Source: Thoreauomyces humboldtii
Lineage: Eukaryota > Chytridiomycota > Chytridiomycetes > Spizellomycetales > Powellomycetaceae
Direction of reading: 5' to 3'
Length of the DNA: 13,881 bases
NCBI GenBank assembly: GCA_027596035.1
Contig: JADGJA010000615.1
Span: forward strand, 1-13,881
Each line of letters begins with the position of its first letter. The stretch's first letter is position 1. The notes beneath the pieces are model-generated. The model did no database searches. It had not been told where the DNA came from and was given only the letters and a program-made list of their open reading frames with translations. Shown piece by piece: positions 1 through 7,287 of this stretch. The position numbers and the translations under genes were made by a program.

Positions 1-521
1 CCCCCCCCCCGAACAGAGGGAACGACGCGTTGGTAACCAATCAAAAATCAAGGGACTCCACAGCACAGCCACTGAGACAAGATATAAAATGGCTGCGCGT
101 CCTCTTTCCACTCTCACTCTCACACACACGCGCTTCACACATCTGTGTACATCCGGCAAGTTCTTCGGGTCACTTTTTTGCACCTTTCCCAGCTCACCAC
201 CCGTGTTCTCTCTTTGGCAGGGTTGTTGTTCCACCCCCGGGCGCTGGTCGCCTTCCTGGATCAGGAGCTGGATCTGGACTGCGCACGGAAGGGGACTGGG
301 TACGGTTAGGTATGGATATGTCAACTCCCTTTGTTTGCTTTGCCTTTCAGCGGTGTCGACCCGATGATCATACCGGTATCTGTCCTGGCGTGGCTGGCGT
401 GGATTTGCTGCTCTACCTGGGGGCAAGCCGGCGTGGGTTGGTAGGGCCCGAAGGAGTCCCGTCTTCCTGTCGGTCTTCAGGTGGATGTTGGTTGTCTGTT
501 GGCTGTCGGGGCAGGTATTCG

Positions 522-537
522 GGCCCCTCGAGGGGCC
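522..537. repeat. 16-bp perfect palindrome (GC-rich)
   Basis: GGCCCCTCGAGGGGCC reads the same on both strands. It could form a hairpin or bind a dimeric protein. It lies outside any modelled gene. Nothing in the sequence identifies a binding protein. Confidence 0.85.
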
Positions 538-683
538 GCCATCTCTTGATATCATCCAGGCTTTGAGCTACATGAACAGCTCAAACCCTCGATGGTACAT
601 GATATTGCTGCCCCATATTACCCATAAAGTTCAATTGCATTGGCTATCTAGTCTTTGGTACTCTTACCACTGGCGGTGGAGTC

Positions 684-701
684 ACTTGCATATATGCAAG
701 T
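684..701. repeat. 18-bp perfect palindrome (AT-rich centre)
   Basis: The 18 bases ACTTGCATATATGCAAGT are a perfect inverted repeat with no spacer. With the palindrome at 522-537 this makes two perfect inverted repeats within 180 bp of otherwise unexplained sequence. It contains ATGCAA-type half sites, but I cannot assign a factor. Confidence 0.85.
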
Positions 702-784
702 TTCAACAGTAGACGGCTTCCTTGGCTTGTTGAGGCGACGTGCACAAACCCAATCTAAAGATGAATCCGTTCGCACTTGGCAAC

Positions 785-1135
785 TTCCGCAATGGCGGGG
801 GAATGTGTATGATGACCCTCGACGCAATCGACACGTGTTTTGGAGGCAAGATATGGTCTAGCACTTCACAGACGATTTGGGTCGACAAAACCGGTGCGAT
901 CTGATAGAGAGCCTCGAGAGACCCTAGAGACGTGCTCATCGCCGTGTCGAGCGGGACATGTGGAATCAGCAATGGCGCGGAATGTGCACGTTGTCTTACG
1001 CGTTCTACGTGAAGATACAGCGCTCCACCAGGCAATTCGTAACGACAAGACTAGCGCGCCCTCTTACAGAGCCTCGAGAGACCAGAGGGACATACTCATC
1101 GCAGTATCGAGCGGGGAATGTGGTGTTCGCCACAG
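785..1135. repeat. Degenerate tandem repeat, about 160-180 bp unit
   Basis: The block beginning GCCTCGAGAGACC at 911 recurs at 1071, exactly 160 bp later. Similarity continues about 50 bp further, through CTCATCGC and TCGAGCGGG. The block GCAATGGCG at 789 recurs at 969, 180 bp later, followed by GGAATGTG in both copies. Between them, CGACAA-A-C and neighbouring bases also align. Two diverged units can therefore be laid over one another, with a remnant at about 1171-1195 (GACTCGAGGGACTCG). The 160-bp offset is not a multiple of three, so the copies do not share one continuous reading frame. Confidence 0.7.
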
Positions 1136-1529
1136 GACCTTTCGGGGAGACTCCCTGCGAGAGGCGTGAGAGACTCGAGGGACTCGAAAAACTCAGGGGT
1201 CAGCACTACCATTTGAAGCGCAGCAAAATTATGCTTCCCCCCTGAGTTCAGGCGAACGAATCACCGCAGAGTAAAGCTTTACGGGACTCGTTACGGGTGT
1301 TGAGCTGAAAGGGACAAGCCTTGGACCGTTAACCGAAATGGACTTATAAATATCGGGTTTGGCCCGCTACAGCTCCCATGGTTCGTTCGACACCACTCCC
1401 TCCCCAAGAAGGTATTCAAGGACATGTGGGATGGTTTTCCGCAATACCCCCAACTGAGCGAGCTCTTCCAGAGCAGCCTACGCACCGTTGAAACATTGCC
1501 CAAGATTATGAGATTGGTAATCCCGTTCA

Positions 1530-3899
1530 CTACTTGCTGCCAGTGGCTCCAGGAGACGTCTGCGTTGTCGGACCACCACGTCCTGCCTGCAGCGATCGGT
1601 TCTGCTTGATGCCCGCCGCGCTGTTTACAGTGAGTTAGCGGGAGGGAGAGTGAGCGGAGGGAATTACCCATCGGACACCACTCGAACACCACTTACAAAG
1701 CCTTCACCATCGTTGAGAACGCATGCTGGACCCTTGCAAGCTAAAGCAAAGCAGAATTGTTAGCACCCCGTCTTCGTAAGATAACGGAACGGCAAGGGGA
1801 TGCCCTCCTCTTGGCGGACGCTCTCTACCTCTAGGATGAAGGACTCCTTTCCCATCATCTTCCCGTCCTGCAACGCTCCAAAGTTGAGCTGCGTGAGTTC
1901 TCCCATGGCAATGGCAAGCTTCCATAGCGGCGCAGTGACCAGGCCAAAAAGCGCGGCGATCAGGATCGAGACGCTGAGAGATAGACCGATCGCGATGCCC
2001 ATGCTGCGTTGCTGAGCCCTGTCGATGTCACCGAAGACCTAGGGTGGGCGATCGTTCGAAAGTAAGGATATGAAACCGAGAAAGGCAAGTACGCATGTTG
2101 CATCCTTACCACTGAGCGAGGCGTGGCGGACACGAGGATAAGTATGTCTGTATCGTACTGCGTCAGCTTGATGCCGCTGACCATAACGATCTGACGGATT
2201 CGAAACGACATGCACGGTTTAGCCATCGCCCGCAAGTCTGTCGAAACATGTGCCCAAGGAAAATACCCATTCATAAGAGGTTCCCAGTTTGCTGCTGTAA
2301 GTGACGAGCTCTGTTTTTGGAATATTTGCCCAGTTTTGATACCTCGCTATGACATCTTTCTGGAGGGTGTACGTGAAGACCGGGTCCACTGTGGAATTGT
2401 ACCCGAAAGTGCCGTATACGACGGCATTGCTCCTTAGCGTCGTCGCGACCACGTCCAAGGTTGCGCGGTTGTCCAAGACGATGATGACTGGGTGAAAGAG
2501 AGGTCGGCAGGGGAATTGGTTAGATATTCCGGAGAGGAACTCTGGAGAAGGAAATCAGTTTTCGCACCGGTGTCGTTGGTAGGTCTCGCATCCTTCAATA
2601 GCTGATTCCACGTCGCATCGACGCTGAGCGAACCGGTGCATCCATAACCTTGATCTGGAGCGACGTTCAAAGTCGAGTTCACGATCCGACCCATCGTGAC
2701 GCTGTAGTACTCTTGGCCAGGATTCGGATTCGCCTCGCGGGAAAAGAACACCCCCTGTCGTTGCTGAGAGCCCGGCAGAAGCATCTCGTGGTTAATGAGT
2801 ACCCATGTCAGATCGTAGGGAGTTGGGCTGGATTATTGGATTTTTGTCGAACGGCCCGAAAAGAAGCGCGAAAAGGGGGGTCAGAATCACATCCTCTTTC
2901 AAAGGAAAATCAAAGTTTTGCTCACAGCAGCGGGGGCAAGATGGACATGCTGTAGTTTCCGGGCTGAGATCCAGCTGCCACGCCAGCAGGTGTATCTGCA
3001 GGCAGGACGTTGTAGACCCCTGGAACGCCCGATGCAGGATACTGCCCTAGCAGCTCCATGCCATACCCCGGGAAGGCGAACACAGCTCGGACCTGCACCG
3101 TCGTAAGGTTGATCGCATCACCATAGCTATGTTGTCAACCAAGCGTTAAAAAATCAAGGTTTTGAATTGTAAAGCGTCTGTCTCGGGTGCTTACCTGTAG
3201 CCCGGGCGCCATCTGCTTTTGAAGCACGAAATAAGATCTAAGTGGAAATGGCGACCGCATTAGCCATGTCTATTCCAGTGCCGGATCCCGGGAAAAGTCG
3301 TATCGCACTGCGACATCCCGACGGAATGTGCTCAACATCTCACCGAGGTTGGTGTTCTTTCGCCATTGGACCATCGTAGCCACAAACTCTGGCGCGAGAG
3401 TGTCCGACTCAGCTGTGTGAACGCCTGAGTTTCTATGTAAATACCGCAGGACCCTGCGTTCTGGACAGCTTACCTTGCAATGCCATTGCCTTTTCGACAA
3501 CATACGCTTGTGTCGCCATTTCAGCGAAGGTGGTGAGCGGGTTCAGCGTAGCGGATATCTGCTGGTCGATCTTTGCCATCGTGGTTCCAAGGTAACCCGA
3601 CGAAAGAGTCTGGGTCGTTGATCTTGAAGTAGTGATGAGGATGGTTGCAATCTGACAAAGTTTCTTTAGCTGAACTCTTTGCTGAACGAGCGCACAAGCG
3701 CAAATGGACTCACGGGAACGACCACGCTTGCAAGGCATAGCACGACTAATAGAGGGGCAAGACACAACAGCGGGATCTTGAATCTCCTGACGAAGCCGGC
3801 GACGCCCGTCTGCTGCCCGACCGCGTTAGATTTGGCGGCGAGGTCGCCGATGGTTCTCTCGCCTCCTTCAATCTCTGCCGGATTTGTTTCCGCGCCCAT
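1530..3899 (-). CDS. Two-TM membrane sensor with extracellular (dCache-like) domain and HAMP-like segment, 11 exons
   Basis: I join exons 3899-3714, 3651-3474, 3412-3344, 3237-3195, 3126-2926, 2827-2568, 2487-2267, 2190-2110, 2038-1829, 1740-1697 and 1620-1530. All phases agree, giving 527 residues. The start ATG at 3899 has A at -3. Residues about 42-69 form a first membrane helix and about 426-448 a second. The ~355 residues between carry several N-glycosylation sequons (NLT, NYS, NST, NDT) and look like an outer ligand-binding domain. After TM2, TAPLWKLAIAMGELTQL is HAMP-like, then a short helical segment with MVKAFAAGIKQNRSL and a Gly/Thr/Ser tail ending at 1530. In known two-TM sensors this position leads into a cyclase, kinase or other output domain; none is encoded here. 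A signalling role is inference. The start of exon 4 and the intron at 2488-2567 are the least certain joins, because both introns also contain coding-like frames. Confidence 0.78.
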
Positions 3900-4291
3900 C
3901 GTTCCTTATCGAGTGACTTATTTACCGATTCCGGAAATCTGTTGTTAGTGTGGATGCAGAGAAGCGTATGATCTGCTCGCGAGCCTTCAAAGCGATCGAA
4001 AAAAAGTGAGCACGAGCTGTTTCTATTTGCGGACCATACATCCACCGAGTCTTCCCGCCCCCAACCATTACTTCCATTATTCTCGATTGCCGATCAAATC
4101 TTACAGCAGCCTGGGTTGTAGATTTCATTAGCGTGTAGAACTGGCGGGATGGTCCAAATACAGTAAAGAGTTGGGTGCGGTCTCAGTCATACCCTTTTGG
4201 GCGATTCTGATTTGCAAAACGAAACAAGAAAAGAAAACAATACAAAGATAAAACGGTATGTGAATGGGATATGTAAGGAATTTACTGTAAT
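3900..4291. promoter_or_regulatory. 392-bp spacer between two minus-strand genes
   Basis: This spacer holds the 3' flank of the single-pass membrane gene and the promoter and leader of the sensor gene. A short open frame on the minus strand (4128-3922) has no protein-like features and does not join the sensor start in phase through any splice pair I could find. An A-rich tract lies at about 4210-4255. No TATA box or AATAAA signal is clear. Confidence 0.4.
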
Positions 4292-6158
4292 CTACCGATA
4301 GTCGCCATAGATCCGTTCGAGCGTTTGCGACGGCAGCGATGCTCCCGTTGATGGCCGCCGTTCGACAGCTGGCGGTGCGAGACGAGGCCTGCTGCTAGCA
4401 GTTGCTACCGTCGCTACGCGTGCTGGGAGTGGCCGAGGGATGGTCGTCTGATGTTCTCCTTCCTCGCCCTGCTGCCCCTGCTGTTGCGCGAGTTGAGCCT
4501 GCTGTCGACTCTGCTCCAGCTGGGCGGCCATATGGTACTGCGAGCGATGCGCGTAGGCCGAAAAGGTGCGGACTAGGGTATCAGGACGAGAGGCTTCATC
4601 GAAATTGAGTAGCTCGGGGCTTTGCCTTTGTTGTGGAGGAGGATACGGCGATGGAGGATGCCCTTGAGCAGGGAGCGGGGAAATGCGATGAAGAGAAGGA
4701 GATCGCCGATGATTCGACGGAGAGCGCCGGTGTTGCGAAGCTGGCATCTGAGGCCTGCCATCCGTTTGAAGTGGCGGAAATGGGATCTCGTTTTCGGTGA
4801 ACCGAGGAGAGTTGCCTCTTGACCCGTTCGATGCCTGTCTCGGGAGTGCAACGCCAGGGGAGCGTGGAGGTGTTTGCATCGCTCTGTAGTCGCGAGGCGG
4901 GGTGCGACTGTTCCGGGAGTAGGAGCGTTGTGGCGGCGGATACTGCGGGGTCCGCGCCCTAGGCGGCGTGGTCCGGTCGTGGCTAGCCTGCGAGTAGCTT
5001 CGAGCTGGCGGAGGGTACTGCGGGGTCCGCGCCCTTGGCGGCGTGGTCCGGTCTTGGCTAGCCTGCGAGTAGCTTCGGGCTGGCGCGGGGTATTGTGACT
5101 GTGGGTATTGCCGCATCTGAGAATTGCCATAGTGAAGCGCGGGTGGTGGTACGGCGTAAGACTGGCTAGCAGAAAAGTTCTGCTCGTCGGCTGGGAAGGC
5201 CGCGGAATCTTCCGCAACGTAGAATCCACTGTGAGAAAGCGCAGCTACCAAAATAGACGAACGAGACTTCTTTCGCTCCCACGGTGTCACACCAGCGTTG
5301 CGTTTCATAGTGTCGGTTGGACGATTAAGTCGCGTCACGGAGCTCGAATGCACCAGGAGAGGAGCGCGCGAACCTTGCGGGTGAACGTGGGGAGGCATCG
5401 AGCGCTGTTTAGCGTGCCAAGAAGTCGTTGGTGCGACTGTATGCGCTCCCGCGGCGTCCAGCGCCTTATGCCACATGACTGTGGGATGGTGCAACTGGTA
5501 ATAGGAAGTGACGAAGGAAATGCTAATACCGACAACGCATATTCCCAAGAAAATAGGTGCGGCGATGATGCCCGGTTGTATATCGTCCTGGACTAGCTTT
5601 TTGTATTCGCCAATCGTAGGAATGTGGGCCTTTTCCGTGCCGTTGTTGGTAACGGGATCGCTGCTCGGTATGCTGGCGCTCGTGACCTGAGCAGCGGCGG
5701 GGACAGCCTCCTGCGACTGAGCGCTAGGGCTATTCCCTTGACTTGAACCTACGGTCTGGCCAGGGTGGTGCCCAGCGGGCACGGAAGATGATGTGGCAGT
5801 CGGAGCAACCTCCCTCGTCGTCGCAGCCGATGCATGAGGTATCGACGCCGCGGGACCCGGGACAGCCGTGGGAATGGACGCTACGGTTGGCACCGGCGAC
5901 GAGACAGAGCCAGGAAACAGGCGTTCCTGAAAAGCGGAGAGTCTTGAATCGATCGTACCAATCTGGGAAGTAGGTGATGCTGAATAAAACTCGGGTCAGC
6001 AACAAGTATGAACGTCCGTCAGCAGAGCGGCCAACAGCGGCTTCCTTGCTCGTACCTTCTCGTCGGCTACGAGGTGCAGCGTGAGATGAACCTATCGATG
6101 TCGCGACAAGCAGGGCGACGAGGGCAAGGCACGACCGCCGTATCGCGGTTGATCGCAT
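4292..6158 (-). CDS. Single-pass membrane protein: signal peptide, Ser/Thr/Pro/Ala-rich ectodomain, TM, long Pro/Arg/Gln-rich tail
   Basis: Two exons, 6158-6056 and 5979-4292, joined across a 76-nt intron (GTACGA..TTCAG), encode 596 residues. Residues 1-27 are a signal peptide: Arg-rich start, hydrophobic LALVALLVATSIG, and an S-H-A cleavage site before A28. Residues 28-170 are rich in Ser, Thr, Pro and Ala, with one NGT sequon near 147, which suggests an O-glycosylated stalk. A single helix spans about 171-194 (APIFLGICVVGISISF). The tail of about 400 residues is disordered, with repeated TPPR and SPS motifs, a 25-residue tandem repeat at about 331-380, a clathrin-box-like LLNFD at 491-495, a Gln-rich patch near 520-540, and the end ERIYGDYR. 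The layout resembles fungal wall-stress sensors of the Mid2/Wsc type, but no WSC cysteine domain is present. I do not recognise a named family. It lies upstream of the sensor gene on the same strand. Confidence 0.8.
4943..5092 (-). repeat. 75-bp in-frame tandem repeat, two near-identical copies plus a partial third
   Basis: The plus-strand motif TACTGCGGGGTCCGCGCCC at 4941 recurs at 5016, offset 75 bp, and the copies differ at only a few bases. In the protein this gives two 25-residue units containing ARSYSQAS, DRTTPPRARTPQ and YPPP, followed by a decayed third unit (QRSYSRNS, RTPPRDY) down to about 4890. The length is a multiple of three, so copy number can change without breaking the frame. 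Confidence 0.9.
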
Positions 6159-6733
6159 AGCTCGTGGTGAGGAATTGGACCTTCGGTCAAGAAGAACCGG
6201 CAGGGGAAGGAAGGGCCTGGGAATTGGCGAGCGCGAAAGGCGTATGGTGAAGCAAGTGCGCGCGGGACCTTCAAGATGGGGGACGGAAACGAGGGTATCT
6301 GGCAAAGACGCCAGCTGGCAATGGGGGTATACACAGAGGACTGGGGAGCCTGGGGTGCTGCGGAAGGGGAAGGCACCGACGGCGAGGCCGAACAAACAAA
6401 AGACAAACAAGCCAGGCCAAACAATCAAACGATTGCGAGGTGCGTGCGACCAAAAGAACGAACGGTCAGGGGGGAGGAAAGACGATCCCACCGCAGCCCC
6501 GCCCGAAAGCGCAGGGGAAGGAAGGCAACGGCCCCGCTTGGCACTCCGTCCGGCGGGGGACACCACTCCTGGGTCCTGCCTGTGCTTGTCCGTCGTTCCA
6601 CAGCAGGCAGCGCCTTGCCGCAGAACAAAAGAAAACCTGCGCGCGGCCTGCGCGTCACCTTCTGGTGCGCAGGAAATCGTGAAAGCCAGCTGCTGTCGAG
6701 CACCGAAAGCGGCGAGCGGCCCCTCCATGTGTA

Positions 6734-6745
6734 CTGTACGTACAG
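6734..6745. promoter_or_regulatory. 12-bp perfect palindrome, candidate operator
   Basis: CTGTACGTACAG is identical on both strands. It sits in the divergent promoter region, about 576 bp from the minus-strand start and about 540 bp from the eIF4B start. Symmetry fits a dimeric regulator; the regulator is unknown. Confidence 0.4.
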
Positions 6746-7096
6746 GACACGTCCCTCTGCTTTATTCCATATGCAAGCTGGCACCAGAGAGGTTGAAACC
6801 CATGTTGTTCGCTCAAGAAACGACACTGTGGCAGAGACCGGAGACCATGTTAAGATTTCTCTCTAATGCAACCTCCCGCACGGGTGACCAAGTTGACCTA
6901 AATTCTGGCCTGTGTACCTTCTGCTCCCATCGGTACGCGCCTCCTCTGTTGTGTACATGTAGCTACTGTAGCATACTGTAGCTAGTACGTGTATGCCGAA
7001 CAAGTGCCCATCCGGAGCCAAACAAAGGGGAAGGACTCGAACCCGCCGACGTATAATGCCGACCAAATGCTGAGGGAGAGGGGAGGGGGGCAGACG

Positions 7097-7105
7097 AAAC
7101 CCTAA
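7097..7105 (+). promoter_or_regulatory. Telo-box (AAACCCTAA) upstream of eIF4B
   Basis: AAACCCTAA lies about 183 bp before the eIF4B start codon. The core RCCCTAA matches the site bound by Tbf1-type Myb proteins, which in several fungi act at promoters of ribosomal protein and other translation genes. The match is seen directly; its use here is inference, since a 9-mer can occur by chance. Confidence 0.4.
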
Positions 7106-7287
7106 GTCACTTGAAAGTACCGGTAGTTGTAGGTAGGGTTTTCCGTCTCTGTGATTTTTCACTTTGGCCTCTTCTGCCCAGGGCTCCTCCCTGCCCCCCC
7201 ACATAGCAACCTCACATTTCGTTACTCCAACTCGGGCAACGGACACATCCTCCTACAGTCATACTTTCCACCACTCAGGAAACCAAG

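Larger units (their letters stand above)
1..1529. other. Long stretch without a convincing gene
   Basis: No reading frame here has the composition or recognisable domain content of a real gene. The longest open frame (plus, 30-566) has low-complexity, UTR-like composition. Visible elements are a run of ten C at positions 1-10, a TATAAAA at 83-89 followed by a CT/CA-rich stretch that resembles a promoter and leader, two perfect palindromes (522-537 and 684-701), and a degenerate tandem repeat at about 785-1135. The right part, about 1140-1529, holds the 3' flank of the minus-strand sensor gene and nothing else I can name. A spliced gene remnant at about 233-712 is possible but weak. Confidence 0.6.
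6159..7287. promoter_or_regulatory. 1.1-kb divergent intergenic region
   Basis: This region separates the minus-strand membrane gene from plus-strand eIF4B, so it should hold both promoters. Open frames in it on both strands have low-complexity composition and no domain. Elements I can see are a 12-bp perfect palindrome at 6734-6745, two copies of TACTGTAGC at 6964-6972 and 6974-6982, a purine-rich/G-rich run near 7070-7095, a telo-box at 7097-7105 and a C-rich, pyrimidine-rich stretch at about 7168-7200 and on to the eIF4B start. No TATA box is evident near either start. Confidence 0.5.

Noticed and set aside
30..566. 178-codon plus-strand frame
   Set aside because: Composition is UTR-like (Ser/Pro/Gly/Arg), it starts upstream of the TATA-like box, has no domain, and crosses plausible splice signals.
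785..1135. CRISPR array or satellite
   Set aside because: Only two to three diverged units of unequal spacing (160 and 180 bp), no short identical repeats and no unique spacers; the genome is eukaryotic.
1291..1692. 133-codon minus-strand frame overlapping the last sensor exon
   Set aside because: It is out of frame with the family-like MVKAFAAGIKQNRSL sequence and reads through the last intron and the 3' flank.
3140..3345. Sensor gene as a frameshifted pseudogene
   Set aside because: Reading straight through gives a TAG and apparent frame jumps, but introns 3238-3343 and 3127-3194 with canonical ends make every phase agree, so no lesion is needed.
5730..6728. 332-codon minus-strand frame over the signal-peptide exon
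   Set aside because: It contains the true exon 1 but reads on through the intron and upstream through 5' flank. The spliced model gives a clean signal peptide and joins the long second exon in phase.
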